The notes below the pieces were generated by a model. The model was not told where the DNA came from and searched no databases. It worked only from the letters and a program-made list of their open reading frames with translations. Below are positions 1 to 5,695 of a DNA stretch of 26,049 bases, piece after piece. The DNA comes from Dialister sp. (GTDB taxonomy: Bacteria > Bacillota > Negativicutes > Veillonellales > Dialisteraceae). The stretch lies in assembly GCA_022722495.1 (NCBI GenBank), contig JAIJLI010000010.1:1-26049 (forward strand), in the 5' to 3' direction. The first letter of the stretch is position 1; each line of letters starts with the position of its first letter. Both the position numbers and the translations under genes were made by a program.

Positions 1-135
1 TATGCAATATATGGCATAAGGGTATAAACATCGCCTCTATGAGGAACGCCATGAAGCACCCATCGGAGATACCACTTTGCAGGTGAAGCTGAACGGTTCA
101 CCTGTTGGCTGCGACCGGAGAGGGAGCAGTCCAGG
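1..135 (+). repeat. 3' part of the non-coding repeat module (copy A), with two-hairpin motif
   Basis: This stretch matches 1448-1576 of copy B. It shares the CATCGGAGATACC block and two hairpins. Hairpin 1 pairs 80-87 with 97-104 around the loop GCTGAACGG. Hairpin 2 pairs 107-112 with 126-131 around the loop GACCGGAGAGGGA. The loops are almost identical in both copies, while stem pairs change together (81-103 is A-T here and C-G in copy B; 109-129 is C-G here and T-A in copy B). That pattern indicates a folded RNA or single-stranded DNA. The strand is not proven; plus is given because the module's promoter points this way. The left end of the module lies outside the window. Confidence 0.6.
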
Positions 136-139
136 AGCT

Positions 140-178
140 AAAAAAAAAGAATAGGTTCCCTTTTCGCAAAGGAAACCT
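140..178 (-). terminator. Rho-independent terminator of the 193-933 gene pair
   Basis: On the minus strand an 11-position stem with one mismatch (153-163 with 168-178, loop tcgc) is followed by a run of nine T (140-148). This is a classic intrinsic terminator, placed just after the stop codon of the leftward gene that ends at 193. Confidence 0.8.
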
Positions 179-192
179 ACCGGTGTTGAACT

Positions 193-540
193 TTACAATT
201 TTATGTAGATGAGCTTAGAATCCTCATTTCTCTCTACATGATAAATATAGTTACATCCAAAGATACCCGACCCCTCATTTCTATCAAGATGAGTGAGAAG
301 ACTTGCCATCAAGCCTTCATCAAAAAAATCACTTGTTCCATACATTATCTCAATAGAAATAGACGCTTTATCAATATCCAAGCGTGCAAGGTAGAGATTG
401 TTTCCCCAGAAAAAAGAGTACAATATACCTTTACCCTGATATTCGCCTATTTTAGTATATCGCCCTCTTTTGAGAGGATCAAGGAAATGTTCGAAATCAG
501 TTTTTAACTGCTTTACTTTTTCGTTGATTTTTTCTTTCAT
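193..540 (-). CDS. Hypothetical protein, 115 aa (second gene of a small cassette)
   Basis: I do not recognise this protein. It begins MKEKINEKVKQL and appears to be a soluble, mixed alpha/beta protein with no signal peptide or membrane segment. The reading frame can be extended to a TTG at 567, but the ATG at 540 is preferred: the extra residues are encoded by AT-rich spacer-like DNA. It lies 30 bp after the gene ending at 571 on the same strand and is followed by a strong terminator, so the two probably form a two-gene transcript. The pair sits between two copies of a non-coding repeat module, which suggests cargo of a mobile element. No function can be assigned. Confidence 0.6.
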   Translation of the reverse strand: MKEKINEKVKQLKTDFEHFLDPLKRGRYTKIGEYQGKGILYSFFWGNNLYLARLDIDKASISIEIMYGTSDFFDEGLMASLLTHLDRNEGSGIFGCNYIYHVERNEDSKLIYIKL

Positions 541-570
541 TGTAGTATATATTAAAGTAAAATACAAGAA

Positions 571-933
571 TTATTCTGAGGTAACAAATTTCCATTCCTT
601 AGACCAATTAAATATGTTCATAGAAGGATAGTTCTCCCCATCTGACTTAATACCTTCACTTTGCCATTGTACAGTAACAAAGTAACCTTCTACTTTAATT
701 ACCTTAATGCACATTTCCATGAAGGAGAATGTTTTACCAACCATTCTCTCAAGTTGATATATAGGAATGATTTGATATTTTTGAATCTCTTCCTCTGTCA
801 GTTCTCGATTGTAGAAAACGTAACAAAAGTGAGAAATCAACCACTCCTTCTCGACCTCTCCCAATTCCGGATGAGAATTGCTGTTCCAATAAGGACGACT
901 CACCAAATATTTGAAAAGATTTTCCTTTGCCAT
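571..933 (-). CDS. Hypothetical protein, 120 aa (first gene of a small cassette)
   Basis: Unrecognised soluble protein beginning MAKENLFKYLVSRPYW. It is rich in aromatic residues (several W, Y and F) and has no signal peptide. The ATG at 933 is the only good start. It is the promoter-proximal gene of a leftward pair with 193-540. No perfect TAnnTTTG box was found upstream; the start of the repeat module (about 957) lies only some 25 bp before the gene, so its promoter may be within or next to the repeat. Function unknown. Confidence 0.65.
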   Translation of the reverse strand: MAKENLFKYLVSRPYWNSNSHPELGEVEKEWLISHFCYVFYNRELTEEEIQKYQIIPIYQLERMVGKTFSFMEMCIKVIKVEGYFVTVQWQSEGIKSDGENYPSMNIFNWSKEWKFVTSE

Positions 934-1110
934 AATCTATATGTATTTAATAGTTCAACATTTTGTTAATTCACTCAGTCTCGGACATATCGGGTATCCA
1001 GATTCCTGTCTAGCCTTTTTTATGATTTCTCATTTCCTTCGATCCGAGATTTTTTTAGAGATACATCGGTCTAAGCGAGTTCCTCTGAGCCTTTTTACGT
1101 GCAATATGGG

Positions 1111-1256
1111 ATGGCGGTGTACTAAGGACAGTAAGCCAAGGAATTTGGCAGAAAGTTTTCTGGAAAGCCCAAATCTTTGATTTGTGGAAGGCTTCCTGAA
1201 AAGTTTGTGTCAAATAGCGGCTCTGCCCGGTCCTTGGTATCTGTCTGCGCCGCCAT
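1111..1256. repeat. 146-nt covarying hairpin (copy B)
   Basis: Nested pairings from outside in: ATGGCGG 1111-1117 with CCGCCAT 1250-1256; GACAG 1127-1131 with 1241-1245; CCAAGGA 1136-1142 with 1231-1237; ATTTGGC 1143-1149 with GTCAAAT 1209-1215; TTTTCTGGAA 1156-1165 with TTCCTGAAAA 1193-1202 (one mismatch); CAAATC 1170-1175 with 1179-1184. Copy C keeps every helix, with paired substitutions. It could act as RNA, or as folded single-stranded DNA like a recombination or replication site. Which of these is not decidable from the sequence. Confidence 0.7.
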
Positions 1257-1264
1257 AACTTTGC
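1234..1264 (+). promoter_or_regulatory. Bacteroidetes-type promoter inside the repeat, reading right
   Basis: TTG at 1234-1236 and TAACTTTGC at 1256-1264 are separated by 19 bp. This fits the Bacteroidetes primary sigma factor consensus (TTG / TAnnTTTG, 19-21 bp spacing). It overlaps the 3' arm of the hairpin. Downstream there is no gene on the plus strand, so it should make a non-coding transcript. The same promoter is kept in copy C. Confidence 0.65.
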
Positions 1265-1270
1265 AAAGTA

Positions 1271-1378
1271 AAAAGTTAGAGGGACGTTACAAAGAAACGT
1301 AGTCCATAAAAAACGAGGTCGAAGAAGAAATGAGGATAACCTTTAGGTAAAATAATAGCTATGCCAGGGCATAGCTAT
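1271..1378 (+). ncRNA. Candidate small RNA of the repeat module (copy B)
   Basis: Inferred transcript from about 7 bp after the -7 box to the end of a perfect inverted repeat (1355-1365 with 1368-1378). It holds the segment GAGGTCGAA (1315-1323), also present in copy C (3117-3125) at nearly the same distance from the promoter. The ending hairpin has no U-run, so the 3' end is uncertain; the transcript could continue through the two-hairpin motif at 1524-1574. Confidence 0.35.
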
Positions 1379-1523
1379 AGAGTAACATAGGTATATAATA
1401 CCATACCTATATATGTGCATATAGGCATAGGTATATACATATATAAGAACATAGGTATGCAATACTATAGGTAAATAGATATATAGTAACATATTCAGAT
1501 ACCCATCGGAGATACCTCTTGTC

Positions 1524-1574
1524 CCGGTGAAGCTGAATGGTTCAGCCGGATGTTGCGACCGGTGAGGGAGCAAC
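1524..1574 (+). other. Two-hairpin motif with invariant loops (copy B)
   Basis: Hairpin 1 pairs 1524-1531 with 1541-1549 (one bulged G at 1545), loop GCTGAATGG. Hairpin 2 pairs 1552-1556 with 1570-1574, loop GACCGGTGAGGGA. Compared with copy A, each loop differs at only one position, while base pairs in both stems show compensatory change. I do not recognise a known riboswitch or RNA family. Confidence 0.6.
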
Positions 1575-1583
1575 CGCTAAGGC

Positions 1584-1623
1584 AAAAAAGTTAGCCATTA
1601 AGAAAAAACGCCCAATGGCTAAC
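1584..1623 (-). terminator. Rho-independent terminator of the 1638-2765 gene pair
   Basis: A perfect 10-bp stem (1590-1599 with 1614-1623) is followed on the minus strand by six T (1584-1589). It lies 14 bp after the stop codon of the gene ending at 1638. Confidence 0.8.
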
Positions 1624-1637
1624 AACTGACAACTACA

Positions 1638-2162
1638 TTATATATTTAGGACAAAATTTGCAAATTCCTCACCCGATAAATGTTCATCCACCTTATCACC
1701 ATACTTTTGTTTTTGTTTCTCATAGAAATCCTCAGTCGTTGCCATAACAACGTTTCTATCAACAAAAAACTCATTATTGAAATCACTAGTATAGATACTA
1801 CCAATACAAACGCTATCTCGCATTTCCTTAAGGCTTTCTCTATCTAGCTCTCCAATTTCTCGTGGCAATTCAACATCAGAAAGATATACATCTTGATATC
1901 TGTTAACCTTGCAATCTTCTTTTGGAACAAAGATACTATCGTTAGTCCAATCAATATCTTCGGGTGTTAGCTTTTCCAAATCCAAGATAGCATAATGGTC
2001 GCCATATTCATCGGTAATTGTAGATATAACACGTTCATCATCCTTGCTCCACTTATAGGAGAAGTCTTCTTTTAACAATTCATTGCTGGCAATAGTAGTC
2101 TTGATGCCGTTATCAAGAACTATCTCGGTACCCTTTTTCAGCAAACAAAAATCATTCTTCAT
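1638..2162 (-). CDS. Hypothetical protein, 174 aa
   Basis: Unrecognised acidic, soluble protein beginning MKNDFCLLKKGTEIVLDNG. The N-terminus looks like a short beta-rich domain and the C-terminal third is predicted helical (EDFYEKQKQKYGDKVDEHLSGEEF). No signal peptide or membrane segment. ATG at 2162. It follows the gene 2244-2765 on the same strand, with a strong hairpin in the gap, and is followed by a terminator and the non-coding repeat. It is one of four unknown cargo genes between repeat copies. No function is claimed. Confidence 0.65.
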   Translation of the reverse strand: MKNDFCLLKKGTEIVLDNGIKTTIASNELLKEDFSYKWSKDDERVISTITDEYGDHYAILDLEKLTPEDIDWTNDSIFVPKEDCKVNRYQDVYLSDVELPREIGELDRESLKEMRDSVCIGSIYTSDFNNEFFVDRNVVMATTEDFYEKQKQKYGDKVDEHLSGEEFANFVLNI

Positions 2163-2189
2163 ACTCTTGAAAATTAATCGTTATTATTT

Positions 2190-2223
2190 CCATTCAGCTC
2201 ACCATTTAAGGCGAGCTGAATGG
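2190..2223 (-). terminator. Intercistronic hairpin between two cargo genes
   Basis: A perfect 11-bp stem (2190-2200 with 2213-2223, arm CCATTCAGCTC) lies in the 81-bp gap between the two leftward genes. No T-run follows on either strand, so it may be an attenuator, an RNA-processing or stabilising hairpin, or a weak terminator. Confidence 0.4.
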
Positions 2224-2243
2224 ATTTGTCACAAATTCAAGTT

Positions 2244-2765
2244 TTATGCAGTCTTTGCAAGCTTATCTGCATATTTCTTATGAAGATATTCAAGAAGGAG
2301 GTTCTTAAGAACATTCACCTTGTCATCCTCATCATATCGGAAATAACGTGGAACATTATCACCATATCTGTTCATTTCAAACGCTTTACCGTGATATTCA
2401 CCAGCAGCAAAGAACTCATTAAAAGGAACGCAAAGAGTTCTGTCTGTATCATCCATTTGGAAATAAACCCTAACGAACAACTTGCCTTTGCAGTAATCAA
2501 CACCATAGATAGTGCTATTCCAGCCGTTACCAGCCTCTCGTTCGTTGGAAAGATTCAATCTCTTGTCACGAGAGTATTTCTTTACAAAATTATTGTCTTT
2601 ATCAGTCTTGTATGTGTAGTCTTTGTATCCTACCTCCTTAACGCATCTGAGGATAGTATCGTAAGTAACACCCTTAATCTCCGAAGAGGTCAAAGCATTA
2701 ACCATATTCACCTTGTTCACTGCGTTCATTCTGCTAAAAATAGCAACATTGATGTTCTGTCTCAT
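2244..2765 (-). CDS. Hypothetical protein, 173 aa
   Basis: Unrecognised basic-to-neutral soluble protein beginning MRQNINVAIFSRMNAV. The first ~50 residues (NKVNMVNALTSSEIKGVTYDTILRCVKEVG segment) could be a small helical domain; the remainder is beta-rich with many charged and aromatic residues. No signal peptide. ATG at 2765. It is promoter-proximal to 1638-2162, separated by a strong hairpin, and lies just left of repeat copy C, matching the position of the gene 571-933 relative to copy B. Function unknown; the context suggests mobile-element cargo. Confidence 0.65.
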   Translation of the reverse strand: MRQNINVAIFSRMNAVNKVNMVNALTSSEIKGVTYDTILRCVKEVGYKDYTYKTDKDNNFVKKYSRDKRLNLSNEREAGNGWNSTIYGVDYCKGKLFVRVYFQMDDTDRTLCVPFNEFFAAGEYHGKAFEMNRYGDNVPRYFRYDEDDKVNVLKNLLLEYLHKKYADKLAKTA

Positions 2766-2800
2766 AATTGTAAAGTTTAAAAAATTAATAAAGAATTATT

Positions 2801-2813
2801 CTGGTTAAACCAG
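2801..2813. promoter_or_regulatory. 13-bp palindrome upstream of the 2765 gene
   Basis: CTGGTTAAACCAG is a perfect palindrome (6-bp arms, one central base), 35 bp before the start codon of the leftward gene at 2765. It could be an operator or part of the leader; there is no further support. Confidence 0.3.
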
Positions 2814-2917
2814 TTTCACAACCTTTTTCAAGACTTCTCGTTTCTTTCGATCCGAGATTTTTTTTAAGTTTCATTCCGGAAAACCAGATCACTTAACCTT
2901 TTTACGTGCAATATAGT

Positions 2918-3062
2918 ATGGTGGTGCTCCAAAGACAGAAAACCAAGGAATATGGCGAAATATTTTTGGAAAGCCCAAATCTCTGATTTGTGGAAGGAGT
3001 TCCAAAAATATTTTTCCATATAGTGGCAGTGCCAGGTCCTTGGAGTCTGTCTGCGCCGCCAT
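2918..3062. repeat. 145-nt covarying hairpin (copy C)
   Basis: Pairings: ATGGTGG 2918-2924 with CCGCCAT 3056-3062; AGACAG 2933-2938 with 3047-3052; CCAAGGA 2943-2949 with 3037-3043; ATATGG 2950-2955 with 3016-3021; a perfect 14-bp helix 2958-2971 with 3000-3013; CAAATC 2976-2981 with 2985-2990. Relative to copy B several pairs change on both sides (T-A to A-T in the ATnTGG helix; C-G to T-A in the 10-14 bp helix; G-C to the wobble T-G in the outer helix). Confidence 0.7.
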
Positions 3063-3070
3063 AACTTTGC
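3040..3070 (+). promoter_or_regulatory. Promoter inside repeat copy C, reading right
   Basis: TTG 3040-3042 and TAACTTTGC 3062-3070 with a 19-bp spacer, identical in design to 1234-1264. No plus-strand gene lies downstream. Confidence 0.65.
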
Positions 3071-3076
3071 AAAGTA

Positions 3077-3211
3077 AAAAGTAAAGAGATTCCAGGTTGG
3101 ACAAAACAGAAAAAATGAGGTCGAAAATTGAAACGAGGATTTTTAATAGATATAATTAAGGTAAATATGAGATAGACATAATAACCATTTTATTTAGTTC
3201 AATAAAATGGT
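3077..3211 (+). ncRNA. Candidate small RNA of the repeat module (copy C)
   Basis: Inferred from the conserved promoter to the hairpin 3184-3211. It contains GAGGTCGAA (3117-3125) and a later GAGGAT (3136-3141), both also found in copy B. No U-run follows the hairpin, so the end is a guess. Confidence 0.35.
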
Positions 3212-3247
3212 ATATACTCAAAGAAAAACTACTTCATTTATATTATG

Positions 3248-3289
3248 AGAAAGAAAAGGGGATGAGCTGCACATAGACACCACATCCCC
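3248..3289 (-). terminator. Terminator of the fimbrillin-like gene
   Basis: A 7-bp GC-rich stem (3258-3264 with 3283-3289, arm GGGGATG) is followed on the minus strand by TTTTCTTTCTC. It lies about 135 bp after the stop codon at 3423. The stretch 3290-3422 between them holds no other feature that I can see. Confidence 0.6.
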
Positions 3290-3422
3290 AAAGGACACAA
3301 AACTTATATAGGATATAAAAAATCAAATGCGTAAACAAGTTCCGCTTTATTCTTGGACGCAGCGAAGACTTACTCTGGCCGAACGACCGTTGTCATTGGA
3401 ATTATCCACTTTCAATTATCAA

Positions 3423-4886
3423 TTACTCGGTAACGATGGTACAGCCGGTGATTCCATCTGATGCTAATTGCGTCTTGATTTTGTTTATGGTTGCCTCACT
3501 GCAACCTGCCATTCTGATAGTCTCTAGGTACAGGCAGTCGAAAAACATGGCGTCCATGTCTGTTACGTTTCTCGTGTCCCAACCGCTTAAGTCCAAGGAG
3601 GTGAGACCAGAACAATGTATAAACATGGCGCCCATGTCTGTTACGTTTCTCGTGTCGAAGTTGGATAAGTCCAAGGAGGTGATAGAACCGCATTCAGAGA
3701 ACATGTATTTCGTGCTAGTGATGCCTTCGAACACTGCTACAGGAATACTCCAATTTCCGCTAGCACCGGGGGTTACTTTGTAGCTAGTGCCGTCCAATCC
3801 CCCCACATAGTAGGTAAATTCATAATCGGCGGTTCCACAGATGAACTTCTCTTCCACATCCCCAAATTCTTCTGCCGTCCAATCCTTCATATTCACAGAA
3901 AGCTTGATACCCTTCCCGGAGATGATGAGGTTGCCATCAGCATCCTGTCCTGCACCATTTGAGAAGTCAAGAGTGTAGTTGTAACGCTTGCCCATCTCCC
4001 AGGAATCACCAATTCCAACATACGCCCACTTGTCAGAGCACAAAACCTTGCCACCCTGCATGGCGATGGAAACCTTCAGTGCGATGTAAGCACCATCATA
4101 GGCCTTGCTGGTAGAGGTCAAAGACTGTGGAATAAGCATAAAAGGCACATTACCCTTGGCACTGAAATCAGTAGCGTCGGATCCCAGCGTAACGGCTTCA
4201 CTCAAAGAAGTAGTATAATCCCCAGTCTGAGAATCCTGAGTCCAGGAAGCATTGGTACCATCTCCATTATAAGAAGGGAAAGTAAAAGTACCCTTGTTCT
4301 TGATACCGCCGAGCTTTACGCCAGACACCTCAATGGTATAAGCAGTGTTGGTGTTCTTGGCAGAGATGGTAATCTCAGAAAGCGCATGCTTGAAGTCGAT
4401 GGCAATACCATCATTAGCGTTACCGGTCTTGTTACCCTTGGCAAAGGCATAAACGAAGTCCTGCTGATCTGCGGCAGCATCATTTGGAGAGAAGTTCTCC
4501 ATCTTCTGAGTAGTACTTGTAATGTCGAAGGTATAACCTTCCTTGCCAGGCTTGGCAGGAGCATAGGCATAGAAGTGCAGATTGCTGTCATCAGCCGGCC
4601 AGAAGAAAGTACCAGCATCAGTACCGTAACCATCACCGCTCTTTGAATACTTGACACCAGCCATGTAATTAGCCTCACCTTCCTGGAAGGCAGTAACATA
4701 GAAGTCCTGTAAGTTATCAATGCTTGTTTCCACGGCACGAGAGTAATTCACTGACGGATAGATGGAAATCTGCTTGGAGTTAGATGAATTAGATGAAGAG
4801 GAAGCGAGACCGTTCTCCTCCTGTGAACACGAAGTGGCCAGCATCACCACAGCCAGAGCCACGAATAATACATTTTTTCTTGTCAT
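3423..4886 (-). CDS. Fimbrillin-like lipoprotein with C-terminal BspA/DUF285 repeats, 487 aa
   Basis: Probable outer-membrane surface lipoprotein. The N-terminus (MTRKNVLFVALAVVMLATSC) is a lipoprotein signal peptide with the lipidated cysteine at residue 20, followed by a Ser/Asn-rich linker. Residues ~38-340 resemble the Bacteroidales fimbrillin/Mfa1-like fold (FFWPADDSNLHFYAYAP and DFKHALSEITI motifs are typical). Residues ~385-460 are DUF285/BspA-type leucine-rich repeats with the SLDLSxxDTRNVTDM motif. Two of these are almost identical at the DNA level with a 78-bp (26-aa) period (3545 and 3623). Known members act as fimbrial tip or anchor subunits or adhesins; adhesion is inferred here. 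ATG at 4886; own promoter and terminator, so apparently monocistronic. Confidence 0.85.
   Translation of the reverse strand: MTRKNVLFVALAVVMLATSCSQEENGLASSSSNSSNSKQISIYPSVNYSRAVETSIDNLQDFYVTAFQEGEANYMAGVKYSKSGDGYGTDAGTFFWPADDSNLHFYAYAPAKPGKEGYTFDITSTTQKMENFSPNDAAADQQDFVYAFAKGNKTGNANDGIAIDFKHALSEITISAKNTNTAYTIEVSGVKLGGIKNKGTFTFPSYNGDGTNASWTQDSQTGDYTTSLSEAVTLGSDATDFSAKGNVPFMLIPQSLTSTSKAYDGAYIALKVSIAMQGGKVLCSDKWAYVGIGDSWEMGKRYNYTLDFSNGAGQDADGNLIISGKGIKLSVNMKDWTAEEFGDVEEKFICGTADYEFTYYVGGLDGTSYKVTPGASGNWSIPVAVFEGITSTKYMFSECGSITSLDLSNFDTRNVTDMGAMFIHCSGLTSLDLSGWDTRNVTDMDAMFFDCLYLETIRMAGCSEATINKIKTQLASDGITGCTIVTE
3545..3700 (-). repeat. 78-bp tandem coding repeat (26-aa BspA/DUF285 units)
   Basis: The block ACATGGCG[TC]CCATGTCTG and its flanks recur at 3545 and 3623. 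They encode the SLDLSxxDTRNVTDMxAMF repeats near the C-terminus of the fimbrillin-like protein. High nucleotide identity suggests recent duplication and possible repeat-number variation. Confidence 0.6.
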
Positions 4887-4926
4887 ATATCTAAATTAAA
4901 AGTAATTAAAATACTATCAGTCAAAG

Positions 4927-4968
4927 CCGCACTGCTTTCCCAAGCAGCACGGCAACATAGCAAAGATA
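4927..4968 (-). promoter_or_regulatory. Promoter and leader hairpin of the fimbrillin-like gene
   Basis: On the minus strand TATCTTTGC (4968-4960) matches the TAnnTTTGC -7 box. No clear TTG lies 19-21 bp upstream. An interrupted hairpin (CTGCTT/AAGCAG core, 4927-4952) falls at the start of the predicted leader, about 40 bp before the ATG at 4886. Confidence 0.5.
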
Positions 4969-5047
4969 ATAAATATCTAAACTAACATTTCCCCTTAAGA
5001 AAATAATCTTAATAAATTTAAACTATAAATTTGCTTAAAAAATAAAA

Positions 5048-5082
5048 CCAAAAAGAACATACTACTTTCACAAGCGGTATGT
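5048..5082 (-). terminator. Possible terminator of the 5126-6427 gene pair
   Basis: ACATAC 5057-5062 pairs with GTATGT 5077-5082, and on the minus strand TCTTTTT follows. The stem is short, so support is moderate. Confidence 0.4.
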
Positions 5083-5125
5083 TTAAAAGAAATAGTTTAA
5101 TGCTATGAAAAAAGTTTCATCAATA

Positions 5126-5680
5126 TTATAAATATCTAGAACCTTCATTCAGGAATATACATTCAATCTGGCTTTCCGTCCGGATTTTAGGAGTAGTCAG
5201 CTTCTCACCATCCAGTTCTCTGAGAAAGTCAGGCGTTCTCCACCATTTCTTTACATCTTCGATGGAAGAACCGGTGTCAGCGGCACATTGTTCAATATCC
5301 TTTGACATAGGATTTTGGAATCTCCAGAAGCAGATTTTCGGTGCGGACTTAGATAGGGTAAGTTCACCCAGGAGAGACTTATTTTCCAACCAGCTTTCAT
5401 AAGGCGGCAAGATATCCTCCTCGTCTTTCATCTTCTCAACGTCGTCCACCTCATCAAGTATATCTGCTTCATCAATATCACGTTCCTCATCCATATACCA
5501 GTCGAGGAATGTCTTGGCAGAGTTCTCGTTATCATCCAAGCCTTTCTTGGCGATAAAGTGTAGATATCTCTCGGTCATATTATCGGATGCATGTTCAATC
5601 AGCTGACTGGCAGTTATCTGTTCATCCTGATAATAGACCAAGAGAGTATCGAAGTCATAATTGTTGCCTTCAAGAATCAT
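5126..5680 (-). CDS. Hypothetical acidic protein, 184 aa
   Basis: Unrecognised, strongly acidic soluble protein beginning MILEGNNYDFDTLLVYYQ. The central part (residues ~65-90) is almost entirely Asp/Glu-rich, and a WW-containing C-terminal segment (DVKKWWRTPDFLREL) could be a small helical domain. No signal peptide or membrane segment. ATG at 5680, 15 bp after the stop codon of the DUF4099-like gene, so it is almost certainly co-transcribed with it from the promoter at 6446-6454. Acidic proteins next to mobilisation genes are sometimes DNA mimics or chaperones, but nothing here proves that. Confidence 0.65.
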   Translation of the reverse strand: MILEGNNYDFDTLLVYYQDEQITASQLIEHASDNMTERYLHFIAKKGLDDNENSAKTFLDWYMDEERDIDEADILDEVDDVEKMKDEEDILPPYESWLENKSLLGELTLSKSAPKICFWRFQNPMSKDIEQCAADTGSSIEDVKKWWRTPDFLRELDGEKLTTPKIRTESQIECIFLNEGSRYL

Positions 5681-5695
5681 AAGTAAAAAATATGG

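Larger units (their letters stand above)
957..1580 (+). repeat. Long non-coding repeat module (copy B, the most complete copy)
   Basis: The 624-bp spacer between two leftward gene pairs is a composite module. Its parts, left to right, are: a conserved entry block (957-1080) almost identical to 25932-26049; a T-tract after TCCGAGA (1043-1056); the conserved TTTTTACGTGCAATAT; a 146-nt imperfect hairpin (1111-1256); a promoter reading right (1234-1264); a conserved GAGGTCGAA segment (1315-1323); a perfect 11-bp inverted repeat (1355-1378); an AT-rich block with repeated ATAGGTAT-like words (1379-1500); and a two-hairpin motif (1524-1574). Copy C (2821-3211) shares the parts up to the GAGGTCGAA segment plus a hairpin, and copy A has the last part. 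No gene is supported here. Confidence 0.75.
2821..3211 (+). repeat. Non-coding repeat module, copy C (divergent, lacks the 3' two-hairpin part)
   Basis: It shares with copy B, in the same order: TCTCG/CGAGA followed by eight T (2836-2865), the TTTTTACGTGCAATAT block, the long hairpin (2918-3062), the promoter (3040-3070) and a GAGGTCGAA segment (3117-3125). It ends in a different 11-bp hairpin (3184-3194 with 3201-3211). The AT-rich and two-hairpin parts seen in A and B are absent, so this copy is truncated or has been replaced on its right side. Confidence 0.7.

Noticed and set aside
911..1180. An 89-codon plus-strand frame at the start of copy B
   Set aside because: It overlaps the start of the gene at 933 on the other strand and the hairpin repeat; copies C and D do not keep it.
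1343..1573. A 76-codon minus-strand frame in repeat copy B
   Set aside because: It consists largely of translated ATAGGTAT-type repeats (Tyr/Ile-rich), covers the covarying two-hairpin motif, and has no counterpart in copy A.
2889..3104. A 71-codon minus-strand frame through repeat copy C (contains MAAQTDSKD and DLGFP)
   Set aside because: The matching frame in copy B keeps some of these words but stops after about 44 codons. The differences follow base pairing of the hairpin, not codon positions, so the frame is probably incidental.
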